Of a stretch of DNA of 64,000 nucleotides, positions 22,095-34,497 are shown piece after piece; position 1 is the first letter of the stretch, and every line of letters begins with the position of its first letter. Source of the stretch: Aquanectria penicillioides (taxonomy: Eukaryota; Ascomycota; Sordariomycetes; Hypocreales; Nectriaceae). The DNA is taken from assembly GCA_003415625.1 (NCBI GenBank), contig PYIU01000004.1:4092001-4156000 (forward strand), given 5' to 3'. The notes beneath the pieces were generated by a model. The model saw only the letters and a program-made list of their open reading frames with translations, searched no databases and was not told the origin of the DNA. The position numbers and the translations under genes were made by a program.

Positions 22095-22822
22095 GTCGTT
22101 CAACTCAACAGAGCCTCTTTTGAATGTAACAAATGAAGACGGTCAGATTTGGGGCTCAGCCAGGTTAATGTAGAGAGAGGCCAAGGACCAGACAGGGCTT
22201 GCAGGTTGGGATGAAAAGCAGCATTTCACGTCCGTGTCAGAAGGCCGCACAGCTCCGTATTTGAGCGTCGTTCAGTGGCCGCTCAAGCGCTGCAGCAGGA
22301 AGGGAAAAAGCCTACGCGGACAGGGACCCATGGGATGCGTAACCCGGTGCTGCGGATGAAGCCATTTGTGGGGATTGCGGTGCCGAGACGACGCGTAGTC
22401 GATGTGGGACCACCATACAAACCAGGGCCCCCTCCCCTTTTTTTTTCTTCTTCTTCTTTGTCAAGGATCCTCCAATTCTCAGCTTGCCTCTGGCCGTCTT
22501 TGCCCTTGCGTGCCATGTAAGAGAGAGAGATAGTCTCACGGCCAATGCGAGACATCCTTGGAGCTAGGTAGATTGGAGAAGGACATGGTGGTGCGTGGAT
22601 TGACGTCAATGGACCCTGGCTTTTACGAGCGAGCGGGGCCTAGCATGTGTCTGGAGTATAGAGGGGCAGAGAGTTGAGAGCACGTAGTAAATTAATTCAT
22701 GGCAAGGTACTCCGTATGAAGGTACGGGTAGTTGGTTAGTGGGGAGATGGAGAGGGGATTGATTGCGTAGATCACACTCATTGCTGGTGGCAAGTGCTGC
22801 GTGGTGTTTTGTCAAGCGAATG

Positions 22823-22855
<33 letters not shown>
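22823..22855. repeat. Poly(A) tract
   Basis: An uninterrupted run of about 33 A on the plus strand. No retroelement body or clear target duplication is visible next to it, so its origin is open. Confidence 0.7.
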
Positions 22856-22857
<2 letters not shown>

Positions 22858-23560
22858 TGTGGGTTGGGTGTTTTCTTCGTCTTGGTGCGACAAGAGACGA
22901 CACGACACGACACGACATGCGACTTGGCGCCGCGCAAAGCAAGAAGACGCGGCGCGGCGCGGCGGCGGGACCACATGGCTGGTTGGATGCCGCGCGCTAG
23001 TTTGGGAGACGTCACAGCTGTCAATCAATGGCTTGATTTTTCTTTCCTTGCTTGGCAATTCTCTCGGGTGTTCCTGGGCTAGAGGCAACCTGGTGGGTGG
23101 CATTCTTGCGTCGCAGCGTGGCGAAGCAGCACAGTCAGAGCGAGAGAAGCATGCACGTCGATAGTTCGGACGACGAGGTTGGACCAGGACGAGGGTGGTT
23201 GGTTGGTTGGTTGGCTGGTTACTATTTTCTTCCTCGCCTATATTTCCCTTCGCCTTCTTTCTCACTTGCTGCTAGTCCCGTATTCTTTTTTAAACCTACG
23301 GATACTCCCCACGTCGAGACGGTGACTCCGAACTGGCGCTTTTTGTTGCGTTGTGCCTCTCCATGCTCTCGTTGTCGATAGCACGTGTCCTGGCCCTCTT
23401 TTTGCTTTTTTGCTTTTTTGCTTTTCTTTTTTCCTAACCTTTTCCCCTGCATTACGCAGCGATCATGATTTGCCACACGCGCAAACACCACTTACACATA
23501 CATATGTACACACTCCCTTACCTAGTGACGCATCCGCCATGCATGTCCAGATAGTAAGGC

Positions 23561-24386
23561 CTATAACCTGTTTGAAATCTCCTCCAGCAGTTGTACCTCC
23601 TCCGGCATCAGGAAGAGGTGGCTCGGCAACACGAGCTTCCCCCGCTGGATAATAACCTCGTGGCGGTCGTGCCCGAACCTCGTTCGCTCGCTTCCGTTGT
23701 CATCGTCGTCGCCCGGCCTCATCTCCTCGGCCGCGTCCCCCTTGCTCTCCTCGTCAGAGGCCCCGCCCTTTTCGGGAGCCCTTTGCCGTCGCAGATCGTC
23801 GGGGGTCCACCAATACGAAGGAAACGTGCGCTGGATGTTGTTGACCAGCAGCGCCACGGCGAACATGATGCCGCAGTTGAGCATGACGACGGGCACGAAG
23901 AACCACCCGAGGTTCGAGATCGTCTTGTCCACCACCGCCAGCAGCGCCGTGGCCCCGGCCGGCGGGTGAATCGTCTTGGTCAGCGCCATGACCGACGTGA
24001 CGGTCGCGCACGACACAGCGCCGCCCGCCCACCGGATCGCCTCAAAGTCGTCGCTCAGCTGGAAGAGCTTGCAGATGGCCACGCCGATGATGGCCGCCAA
24101 GATCTGGCCCAGGAAGAAGTTGCGCGGCTGCGCCAAGGGAGTCTCGATGGCGTAGAATTCAAGCACTGCACCGGCACCCTATTCCGCAGGCCGAGGGAGG
24201 ACCCCCTCCCCCCCGCCATGGTTAGCTCTAAAGAACCACCAATCCTAGTCCGATGCCCCGGATACCAGATACGTAATATGACAGCTTTGCGTTGCGTGGG
24301 AGGCCTGTCCGCATCATGCCTGCAGCAAGTAGCTGCACAGACAGATAAGAGATCGGGAATACGACATGGATGATGAAATGACGAAA

Positions 24387-24434
<48 letters not shown>

Positions 24435-24713
24435 ACTATTACTTACAAAACTACCCACAATAATAGGGGCTCCTCGTTCCGTAAAGGCAGGGATGCGCTC
24501 CGAGACCACCACGATGATACTCACGGCGCAAAAGATGCCGACAAAAGCCCAGAAGACGGGCACCAGGTTGCCAATGTCGCGCGGCTTGGACTTGCGGTGG
24601 CCCAACATATAGGCCACCGGGTAGGGGATGTAGTTCCATGGCGGGGGAGGCACCAAGGGGTTTAGGAAACGATCAATGTCGAACCTCCATGTAGAGGGTT
24701 CCCAGCACGACAT
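23561..24713 (-). CDS. HPP-family integral membrane protein
   Basis: Two exons (24713-24447 and 24178-23561) joined in phase 0 across a 268-bp intron with GTAAGT and AATAG ends give 294 residues. The join reads IVGSF-GAGAVLEFYAIE, as expected for the family. The hallmark TIHPPAGATALLAV lies in the middle of about five hydrophobic segments (VFWAFVGIFCAVSIIVVV, FFLGQILAAIIGVAI, AVSCATVTSVMALT, WFFVPVVMLNCGIMFAVALLV). The C-terminal 100 residues are hydrophilic, acidic and probably cytosolic. HPP proteins in plants and cyanobacteria have been tied to nitrite transport; the fungal substrate is unknown. The intron contains a (GA/CT)n microsatellite at about 24390-24431. Confidence 0.88.
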
Positions 24714-24846
24714 TTGGGAGTTGTCAAGGGAGGTAGAGTATTGGGGTGAGAGAGAGAGGGAAAGAGAGAGTAAGAGAGGGAGACGGGCATGTAAGGAATG
24801 GAAAGGTAAACGAGGGCAATTATTGGCGAGGTGAGTATGACTTTGA

Positions 24847-24944
24847 GAGAGTGACTTTGTGAGAGTGACTTTGTGAGAGTGACCTTGTGAGAGTGACCTT
24901 GTGAGAGTGACCTTGTGAAAGTGACCTTATGAGAGTGACCTTGT
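24847..24944. repeat. Minisatellite, seven copies of a 14-bp unit
   Basis: Seven tandem copies of GAGAGTGACYTTGT-type units run head to tail with few changes, 134-231 bases upstream of the HPP start codon. They therefore lie in its promoter or 5' leader. Confidence 0.88.
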
Positions 24945-26695
24945 GAGAGGGTTGACTGCTTTGAGCAACAACCCAAGTTGTGTCGACAACGACAGTTGAT
25001 GGTAGTTAGTCGATCTGTTATTCAATCTGAACACAATCTGCCAAGATGCCGGTGCCGCTTTGCTCGTATCCTCTTTTTTCCCCCTTCCGTTCCCTGGAAC
25101 TTCAACAAACTGGCCAATGACGTCGGGCAACGTCAATGCGAGTGTTACTATTTCCTGCTCCTTTTTTCCCCTTCCCCCTCTTTGGCGGAAAGCTGTCCGT
25201 CCTGTGGGTTGTGTGTCTGTTGGTGGTCCCCTCCCTAATCTCGTCTTGGTGTCAGGGCGGACGGGGCGTAGCGGGCGGGTGTCCCATGTCCCGCCAGGTT
25301 ATCGGATCGGTGATGTAATTGATAGGAATGCACACGCATCCAGCAAGCTGATGAAAGAAAAAAAAAGGACGGGGAAAAGAAGGAATAGGGAACGAGAACT
25401 TCGCTTTTTTAAACCAAAACCCGGCAAAATAGCAAGATGGCCCGCGGAGATACGTGAACTAGCACATAAACGAAGAACCCGAGCCAACTGGTCACGCCCT
25501 TCTGCCATTGGCATTCTCCAGCGTGCGATTTCGTAATTGAAACTCGGACAGGCACGCCAGAGGCCACTGAGGCCGTAGCGATGCTGCTGGGGTTGCTGCT
25601 GGGGTTGCTGCCGGGGTGCTGGTGCTGGGTGCTGGGCAGCTGTGAGCGCCAAGACGGGTAACTGTGGGGACCCGCACCACTCCTGCCCAGGAATGGCGGT
25701 CCCCGGGGCAGTCGTCCAGCGCTCTGTTTGGCTGAGATGCCGACTTTCCCATGCTTCCTTCCTTGTCTGTCTATTTATCCCTTGGACTTTTTGGGGATTG
25801 GGCTACTTCCTTTTCTTTTCCCCCTTTCCCCGGACAAACGAGGGGGGAGGGGGAGGGGGACTTACCCTACGTAGGAACGGGTGCAACGTTCTAGGGATGC
25901 ATCCGGCGCTCACTTGGGAATTACTCTTCCGTAATTAGTTCCAACATTTCCCTTCCTTCTACGTAGTCTGTGCTGAGAACCTGCTGACAAGCAAGCCTTG
26001 GCGTCAAACGTTGGATCTAGCAAAGGGCGCGGTCTCGGGAAGCCGGCATAGCGGGGAAGCCGCGGTCGGGTTTTGCTCGGCAATTTTTTTGCGTGGCCTT
26101 GGCTTTCCATCCCTCTTTTTGTATTTCTATTTCAAATCTTCTTTTTGCCTGGCCATTAGAAAGCAAAAGGGGGAGGTTGATCGGGCGGTGCGGGGAGAAA
26201 AGTGTGAACGGAATGCCGGCATTGATGACTGTTGTGTTGTGTTGTGTTGTGATTTTTTGTTTTGTTTTTTCGGTGTCAATTCTCATGTGTCATCGGATAT
26301 TATTGAGCACAGCTGTCCAGTCATGTTAGCTTGCCGCCGCCGATGACGACATTCAAGGGTTGCTCACACGAAATTCGTCGACGCCTTTTTGCCGTGCTGA
26401 GATGTAACGTCAATAACCCTTGACCAGATATTATTGTGTGTCCGAAAATGCTGTCAGTTTGCCCTCATGGTGCAGGATTTGCGAGAACCCCAAGGCTCAT
26501 GGTTGCCTTTGAGACATCAAACAGAACCATCGACATCAGGGGAAATTAAAAAAAAAAAAGAATAATCAAGGCAATATGATTCCTCAATGCTGTATTTATT
26601 TAAACTAGTGAGTCTTGGTTCAGTAGTAGAAATAGGTACTCTCAGGTTGCGGCTGAGATTGAATCTTGGACTGAAAACTATCACAGAATGGTCAT

Positions 26696-26743
26696 AACAG
26701 TGTCTATAACAGTGTCTATAATAGTGTCTATAATAGTGTCTAT
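26696..26743. repeat. Tandem repeat, four copies of a 12-bp unit
   Basis: Four copies of AAYAGTGTCTAT in a row, about 150 bases beyond the 3' end of the minus-strand SDR gene. Confidence 0.85.
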
Positions 26744-26890
26744 AGCAAGGCAAATTTAACCTTCCTCGCGCGCATACCGGTTAAGCTATCCCAGTCCGCA
26801 CATGCTTTCTTTTCTCCGCGCAACTACTCCACTTATTCATGCAGCGCTGTCAGATTCATAGATCAACCATCTCGCAGCTTACATGAGACC

Positions 26891-28249
26891 TCAAAAGATG
26901 ATTCCAGCCAGTCGAAATTTCTCAAACGCCTCCAGCCATCCATCCACTGGCCGTCGCTCTTCTGCGAAGCCCACGGCTCGGAGTCGCCCTGCGCTCAACT
27001 GGCGGTCAAACGTCAACCACCAACCCACGCTGTCCAGTTGCTTGTGGCCCGCTCCCACTCCCGTCGACACCGCTCTTGGTCGCCCGTTCTGTTCGAAGAC
27101 GCCTCTGGTCTCGTCAATGTAGGCTCCTGGCGTCAGAGCGGTATCATCGCCCGAGGGTCCGGTGCCGACGAGTCCGAACCATGCCGCAATAGCGGGCCAC
27201 AGTTCTCGAAACGTCGTGGGCTCGGCGTGGTCGAGCATGTTGATGACTTTGCCACCACACTTGTCCTGATTCAAGGCGGCGTGGATGGCGATTCGACCGA
27301 GTATCCGAGAAGATACCGGAGTAAAGAGTGCATCGTAAGCCGGTTCGTTCCCAGGAAAGGGAACGGAAACCTTGAGCTCCGAGGCATCTCCGGCACCGGT
27401 AATGCCGTGGTTGTGCGCGTAGAGGGAGAGGTACTGCGCCCAATGCAGTGCGAGGGAAAAGTTGGATCCGATAGGGCTGAATCCTACCACGGCGTCGGGG
27501 CACACCTCCGTCCACGACCAGCCTCTGCCGTGAGACGCTTCGGTCAGGATCTCGCGGAACCACGGATATGCCACCGTCTTGGCGTAGTCAGCCGGCAAGT
27601 TGTCGGCCATGGACTCTTCGAGCGGCGCCGTAAAGGTGCCGTTGGGCACGTAAATTCCATATCCCTACGAAAAGAAGTCAACATCGTGGCCACGACGACT
27701 GATGTGGCATGCAAACCCTAGTTCCGCCCGAGTACACAAACGACTTGAGACGGGGAGCCAGCGAGTTTAGCGCGCCGGCAACCCTGCGCATCATGTCGCA
27801 GTTTAGTTGGCATTCTCGTTGATGGTTGTCGTTGAACGGTGAAAAAGCTAGCCCTCGGTGTTAGTTGGTGTTCAACTCCGCGAGACGCAGTGAAACAGAA
27901 AGCAGCGAGGCATCCAACCAAAGTAGAAGACGTGCGTGACGTGCTCGATGCCGTCCACCTTGAGTCGCAATTGGTCGGCCAAACCGTCGCGCTGCAGGTC
28001 TACCCCGGACACCAGGCGCAGGGCTGGAGTCTCGTGGCCCGGCCTAGGCCAGAGCGAGCTCGATGTGGGGATGGGGCGGTTGCTGACGGCGGTGACGCTG
28101 GCGAATGATGCCGACGATGGCGGCCGAGGTGGTGTCGACGATGCGAGCGTCGCTGCAGGGTAGCCAGCGAGGAGCTGGTCGACGACAGCCCAGCCAACCA
28201 GGCCGGTGGCGCCAAAAACGAGGGCGTGATGCTGCCCGGCTGCTGTCAT
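26891..28249 (-). CDS. PRISE-like short-chain dehydrogenase/reductase (NAD(P)-dependent)
   Basis: Three exons (28249-27919, 27847-27717, 27664-26891) with introns of 71 bp and 52 bp give 411 residues, with phases consistent throughout. The N-terminus holds the dinucleotide-binding motif VFGATGLVGW. Further matches to the PRISE (progesterone 5-beta-reductase/iridoid synthase-like) SDR group are NCDMMRR, FVYSGGTRGYGIY, the PWFREIL segment, and WSWTEVCPDAVVGFSP. In the last, the usual family pattern is W-S/T-x-x-R/C-P...GFSP. Fungal members reduce enone or aldehyde groups and often sit in metabolite clusters, but no partner genes are nearby here. The donors GTTGGA and GTTTGC are weak, so exon ends are slightly less certain. 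The start at MTAAGQHH was chosen because the fold begins right after it. Substrate unknown. Confidence 0.82.
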
Positions 28250-31200
28250 TTTAAGATGCGCGAGAGCGAAACAGCAGATCTTTTTGGGGGTTTGACAGAG
28301 AAAGTCGTCCGTACACAACCGGTGAGGATTGAGAGTTGACACTTGAGCTTCTTTTAACCAGACTCAGCGGCGGACCCAATCCAAATCACGCCGCCCCGTC
28401 ATTATGGCTCATCGCAATGCCATTTCCCAAATCATCAATCGCGTCCGATGAAGTTAATTCCCGGGTCAAAACCCAGAGGAGCCGCGTCCCGGCCTTGGCG
28501 TTTGATCACCGCAATGGTACGCGTTTTCTTCTTGTCTTGTCCCAAACGGGCGGTTGAGTCACCATGGGTCATGCAGGCGGGTTGCACCTTCCCCCTCCCA
28601 CCGCGACGCCGGGACCACCGCCAAACTTAGCGCCACTTTTGCGCCGCTGGAACACCTGTGGGTGGTCCCCTGGAGCTGGAACTGGAGCAGGAATCCGGGG
28701 AGTTGGCGCCTGAACTCCCCGCAAAGTCGCAAAACCCTTTGTTCGGTGGGGAGCAGCCCATGTAGGGCCGTGCCTTCCTGGTCGCCGACTCGCCGTTTCC
28801 ACGCTTGCCCTCCACGCTGCCTTCCATGGGTGTGTCCGCCTTCCTCGGCAGGTGGCTGGCGAGTGAGGGGAAATCAGATCAGATCAACCTACATCCCTTG
28901 TTGTTCACTGCAGGAGCGAGCCGGTGATAGTGATAAGCAAGTACTGTACGTCAGCCAAGCGAGGAAACCACAAGCAAAAGCAAGGAAGGACCACACAGAC
29001 ACGCTTCGTAGCTCCGTCCGCCCGGAAAATATTGGAAAGCATCGGTTACACTCTCTGTCGTGACTCGTTCCTCTCGAGCTGACACAAGCATGACATCCAG
29101 AACCGCACCTTGCGTCCATTGACTATTGATTGAGACCACACTATCTCACCTTTGTCTTCACCTTCACTTTCGCACGCGGTACGTGGGGGAGCACGGTGAC
29201 AAAAGGCGTCGCAAAGTTACAATGCGTGCACCAACTCCCCGAGCTTGACTGCATCCATTGACAAATTTCATCAAATACGACCATCACACTACACCATCTT
29301 TGCTCAGCCAAGCTCGTCCAGTCGACTGTGCACGAACAAAAAAAAAACAATGCCATCTATCACGGTGCGTCCTTTGCGGCAACCAGACACTTGGGGTAAT
29401 TTGAGCCTCTCTCCAATTACCAAGCCGGCGCGTCCACATGGCGGCTCTGGCGCATGCCACCACATGCGGAGTCAGCCGATCAAGGCTGTGCTGTGCCCTC
29501 CTCCAGTCCCCCCCTCCACTCGTCGGGAGGGATGCCAAGGGTTCTCGAGAGTGTGGGCGAGGAGCAAGGATCAAGGCATGCAAGCGTGCAACAAATGCAA
29601 CCGTAGATAGGTGCGCGTGGACAAAAACCGACGATTCGACTTGAATCTCGACGCGACAATGATGGCAGCGGCTGGGTCACATGGTTATGGGGTAAGACGC
29701 ATGGTCCCTCAGTGGCCATGGCGTTGCCGCCTGGCCTCACCATGTATATGCATCAAGCACTCACATGAGTGACGAAGCTTCCAGCCCAAGCTTGGGGGGT
29801 TCGGCCAGTTGCTTGTGAGATCGGAATGGGCATCAGGCATGGAGAGAGAAAGACAGTTCTTTGGGGCCCCGTGGGTACTGTGATGACTCCCGGCAGAGCA
29901 CAACGGCCGGACCACCAAGGTAGGTTGCCTCCGCATGGGGGATCCGCTTTCTCCTCCTCCCCCTCGCCTCAACCCGTCATCTGTCCTTTGATGTCCAGGG
30001 TTTTTGGCCAGAGTCGGCGCCAAGCAATAGAGAGGCGATGGGATCCAGGCAAGACGCCACCACCCACTTCTGGTCGTCACCGCTATTGTTGGCCGCCCCC
30101 AGCCAATTTGCACAACCATCGACGCCTTTGACGATGCGACCTTCGACCATTACCGCCATTTGCGACCAGGACCGTTGGCAGGCATCTCGAGAATTAGATC
30201 GCCTCCCGACACGCTAAGGCGATTAACCCGGCTGCGTCATGGGTTGGCTGCCAATCTGCCAAGCGCTCAATGCTTGCCATGTGCTGCCCGCGCCCAAAGC
30301 GCCTCGATCTGGGCCCGGTGGCCATCCTCGCCCTGGGTCCACGACTGGTCGCAAGACTGGTTGAACTGCGACCAGTTTACAGAGAGGCCTGGACACCCCT
30401 CTCCACAATTCCCCGAAGGCCAGCTCCTACAGAGAACTCATTCCTTGCGCAGCGCCCCGTGCTGGAAAACCGCTGTCCGATGGTGCCTCATTGGCTGGTT
30501 CGCGAGACCTCCATGCAGCCATCTCTAAGGAACATGTGCGCGGGAGGCATGCAACAGCGTCTATGGTCTATGCTAAATCACATAGCTGATGGGTCACCAT
30601 GCACCACCTGCGGCACCTTGTTGGATGGTGGTGGGTGGTGTCGCTGATGTCGCCGCTTCCACTGCACCATACCTTGGACAGCTTGATGAACCATGCGCCC
30701 GTTAGCGGTGGGCAAGGTGGACCAGGACAAGGTGGGCTCGGCCACCCCTTAGCTCCCCAGATCCAGGGTCCGTTGTTTGACTGGCACGCCGTGGCAGACA
30801 CGGCCATGATCGGCACAGCATCGTCAAGCTTAAGCCCAGCCCCGATGTCTCACGCTCTTATCTCACGAGTACGAGCAAGCCAGGATTGTAGCAGCTAGAC
30901 GAGTATTCGAGGAGTCAATGGCGGCGGGCCCGGTGTAACAACCAACTAACTTACTGGGATCATTGGGCGCAGCATCCCGGTAGTTTACCTCCCCCCTCTT
31001 GCTAGGCTCGTCTTAGCCGTTCGTCAATGATTAAACTTAAAAGTCCGGGAGCCTTGCATCTTTCTCCTCTGGCTTCTGATTTTTTGACTTCCACTGTCAT
31101 CATTGTTCCCTCTTGTGTCCGTCGCCTATCAGCTTCATTTGCAGTCACGCACCTGGCAAGGCGCTCTGCATCAAGCTCGCCCGTCGAGGCGCTCTTCCTT

Positions 31201-31307
31201 CATCTACCGAGCACGCTGGTGTTGTAGTTGAGAGAGAGTCGAATCTCCTACGACTGACTGCTCAACGCGCCCATCTCAACCTTCAATTGGGTTCAGATCT
31301 GTCCATC
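28250..31307. other. Intergenic, no gene recognised
   Basis: Three kilobases without a recognisable domain. An ATG at 29350 is preceded by an A-rich leader-like stretch and followed after five codons by a GTGCGT donor-like site, so a small split gene is possible, but no second exon could be supported. The last 250 bases before 31308 are C/T-rich and look like the antiporter leader. Confidence 0.5.
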
Positions 31308-34140
31308 ATGGTGACAACGACAACGGCGGCCGCGGCCGCAGCCACGGGTGCGCATCCCAGGGCGGCATTCTCGAAGGCGTCAACCCCATCAAGTACAGCG
31401 CCTCCAACCCCATCAATCTCTTCATCATCCAGGCATGCATCATTGTCATCTTCTGCCGCCTGCTTCACTACCCGCTGTCCATGTTGCGCCAGCCTCGCGT
31501 CATCGCCGAGGTCATCGGTGGTATCATCCTGGGTCCCTCCGTCATGATGCGCATCCCGGGTTTCAAGGCCAACATTTTCCCGACCGAGTCCATGGCCGTC
31601 CTCAACAACGTTGCCAACCTCGGTCTGTTGCTCTTCCTCTTCCTCGTCGGCCTCGAAGTTGATACACGCATGTTTCGCAGCAACTGGCGCGTCGCCCTCA
31701 GCGTCGGCCTTGCGAGCATGATTGTTCCGTTTGGCCTCGGTGTTGCCGTCGCCTACGGTCTCTACCACGACTACCGTGTCGAGAGCACTCTCCAGGATAT
31801 GTCGTTTGGCACCTACGCTCTTTTCATCGGTACCGCCCTGGCCATCACTGCCTTCCCTGTCTTGTGTCGTATTCTCTCCGAGCTGCAGCTCCTCAGCACC
31901 GCTGTCGGAGTTACGGTTCTTGCGGCTGGCATCGGCAACGACGTGACTGGCTGGGTTCTTCTGGCCCTCAGCATTGCTCTCGTCAACAACGCCAGCGGTC
32001 TGACGGCCTTGTATGTGCTTTTGACGGCCATCGCTTGGGTGCTTTTCCTGGTCTTTGCAATCCGACCCGTTTTTATGTGGATTTTGCGCCGCACCAATAG
32101 CATCCAGAACGGCCCCTCTCAGACCGTCACTGGCCTGACCCTGCTCCTCGTCTTGGTCTCTTCATGGTTTACCTGTAAGTTTTTTGTGACAAACGGTCGA
32201 GTCTAGCGCTAACCCCGTGTACAGCGGCCATTGGTGTACACGCTATCTTCGGTGCATTCTTGGTTGGACTAATCTGTCCCCACGATGGAGGTTTTGCCAT
32301 CAAGCTCACTGAGAAAATTGAGGATCTGGTCACTGCTCTCCTGCTACCCCTGTACTTTGCTCTGTCTGGTTTGAGCACCGATCTTGGTCTGCTCAACGAC
32401 GGCAAAACCTGGGGCTATGTCATCGCTGTCATCGCCTGCGCTTTCTTTGGAAAGATTATTGGAGGTACCCTCTCTGCGCGTCTTTGCCAGTGCTTGTGGC
32501 GTGAGAGCTTTACCATTGGCGCCCTCATGAGTTGCAAGGGTCTGGTCGAACTCATTGTCTTGGTAAGTCCCGCGTTTCCCACGGACCTGACTGAGACACT
32601 GACGAAGCGTACTAGAACATTGGTCTGCAAGCTGGCATTCTTTCGCAGCGCACTTTCACCATATTTGTTGTCATGGCACTGGTATGGACTCCTTCCCGGT
32701 TGCGGATAGATGTCTCTTGCTAATCTCAAATTCTAGGTTACTACAGTTGCAACCACCCCGTTGACTCTGGCGCTCTACCCCGTTTGGTACCGTGAGAAAG
32801 TTGCCAAGTGGCGACGAGGCGAGATTGACTGGGACGGCAACCCGCTCATCACCGAGGCCCAGGCCTCTGAGAACAGGATGGAAGAAGCCCTAGACAAGGC
32901 TCAGACCCGCCGCCTGCTCCTGCATCTCCGTCTCGACTCGCTCGCGGGTCTGTTTAACCTGGTTGCCCTTCTCGGAGACTCCAGAAAGGTCTCAGACAAC
33001 GAGGTTCCCAAGGCCAAGGAGGAGGACACGCACTCGGGACCCGAGAACGGCCCCCCCAGCGTGGTGTCTGCCGATCTGAACCGACCGATCCGTACTCGCG
33101 CTCTCGAAGTCCACGGCGTTCGCCTGATGGAGCTCACGGACCGTACCTCTTCGGTCATGCAGTCTGCCGAACTCGACGAATTTGCGAGCCGCGATGCTGT
33201 GTTTTCGGCCTTCCAGACCTTTTCCCGCCTCAACGGTGTTGCCGTCGCTGGCCAGGTTTCAGTCATTCCCACGTCGGCATATGCCGAGACCATCACCAAG
33301 AGAGCCGAGGAGTCCAAGTCTGACTTCATGCTTATCCCCTGGAGCACCCACGGTAGCCTTGCCGAGGACAACCTGGCTGTTTCTGCTGAGGCTGTCTCGC
33401 CTTCCGATCGCTTCTTCAGCAAGTCCTACATTGAATACGTACAAAATGCCATTGAGCGATCAATTTGCACATCTGGTATCTTCATCAGCCGCGGCCCCCA
33501 GGATAACACTCTGTCCAAGCGTCCCACTCTCACCCGAAGCCCCTTTACCGGCCTTTCGGTGCACAGCGCCCACGACGCAAACGTGCTTCACGCCGTGGAT
33601 CCCAACCAACACATATTCGTGCCCTTCATTGGCGGAAAAGATGACCGAGCCGCCCTTTTGTTCGTTCTTCAGCTTGCCCACAACCCTCACGTGTCCATCA
33701 CCGTTGCACACCTCAGCTTCAACGAGGATGAAGCAGCGGAGGCCCGCGGTTCCAGCGACCCCTCGACGACCAACGGCCTCAGAAAGCCTGTTGATGGAGA
33801 ACTATCGGCTAGCGACCTTGATCTCCTGAACACTGCTAAGAAGAACGCCGAGAAGGATGCCGAGAGCCGTGTCACTTTTACCGAGATTTCCGTTGAGTCC
33901 ATCCGTAGCATGCCCGATCGCGCTGTTACAGAGGCCCGCGAGGTTGTGGGCAAGTCTCGCTCAAGCGTTGGTGATTTGATCGTCATCGGAAGGAGCCACA
34001 GTTGTTTCGAGACCCTCTTGGCCGCCGACCTTGGTCTCGAGCGTGACTTCCAGCGAACTGTTGGTGTTCTGGGCGACAAGATTGCTCGCGCCGGCATCAA
34101 TGCTGGCCTGCTGGTTATCAGCGATGGAGACTCGAAATAA
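31308..34140 (+). CDS. Kha1-type cation (K+)/H+ antiporter
   Basis: Four exons (31308-32174, 32225-32562, 32616-32681, 32737-34140) with introns of 50, 53 and 55 bp give about 891 residues. The N-terminal 430 residues are a CPA2-type Na+/H+ exchanger domain with about twelve hydrophobic segments. They include QPRVIAEVIGGIILGPS, FLVGLEVD, and the transport-site GIGNDVTGWVLLAL, whose Asn-Asp pair is the form usual in Kha1. The C-terminal half is cytosolic and contains a universal-stress-protein-like part (HIFVPFIGGKDDRAALLFVLQLA). Yeast Kha1 works in the Golgi in K+ and pH balance. The first 16 codons join the exchanger frame only if one C is added to the CCC at 31356-31358 (giving AHPQGGILEGVNP). 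Corrected phases then agree in all four exons. Convergent with the kinesin gene. Confidence 0.9.
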
Positions 34141-34497
34141 ACCGGCCTCGAACGAGTAAAATTTTGCAGCATTATCGAATACCATCGGCGTCTTTGGGCT
34201 TGATTTGGATTCACATGGGTGGGCATACAAGGTATGCGCCTTTGCATGGACAGAAATTGCAATGAACATGGGGCCATTTATTGGGCTAGGGCAACCAACA
34301 TTGGCAAATGACAGATTACTTAACGAGACCCTGACCTATTGTGTTGGGTATGTTTGTGAGCTATGAATGCAAATCTACTTTATGACTTTACGTGGGCTAC
34401 CTGGATTCGCTCAGCGTTACGTGACTAAAGAATGTAATATCTATTCCCGAACAAAACACCCAAAACATGTGACGAAATCTTCCAAGGTGCTCTGCAC
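34141..34497. other. Short intergenic region between convergent genes
   Basis: Shared 3' flank of the antiporter and kinesin genes. No gene or repeat is seen. Confidence 0.5.

Larger units (their letters stand above)
22023..23560. other. Intergenic: promoter of the Crh gene plus low-complexity DNA
   Basis: Directly upstream of the Crh start is a CA-rich leader (22030-22095 on the minus strand). Further on, a run of about 33 A lies at 22823-22855, and a GGTT repeat at about 23198-23220. The short overlapping frames in this stretch have no recognisable domains. Confidence 0.5.
24714..26890. other. Intergenic, no gene recognised; two tandem repeats
   Basis: Upstream of the HPP gene is a 14-bp minisatellite (24847-24944). 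Near the end of the SDR gene is a 12-bp tandem repeat (26696-26743). A GTTGCTGCTGGG repeat lies near 25580-25625. Frames here are short and lack known domains. Confidence 0.5.

Noticed and set aside
24391..24431. GA dinucleotide array considered as a possible structured repeat array
   Set aside because: Plain dinucleotide microsatellite inside the HPP intron, without spacers or longer units.
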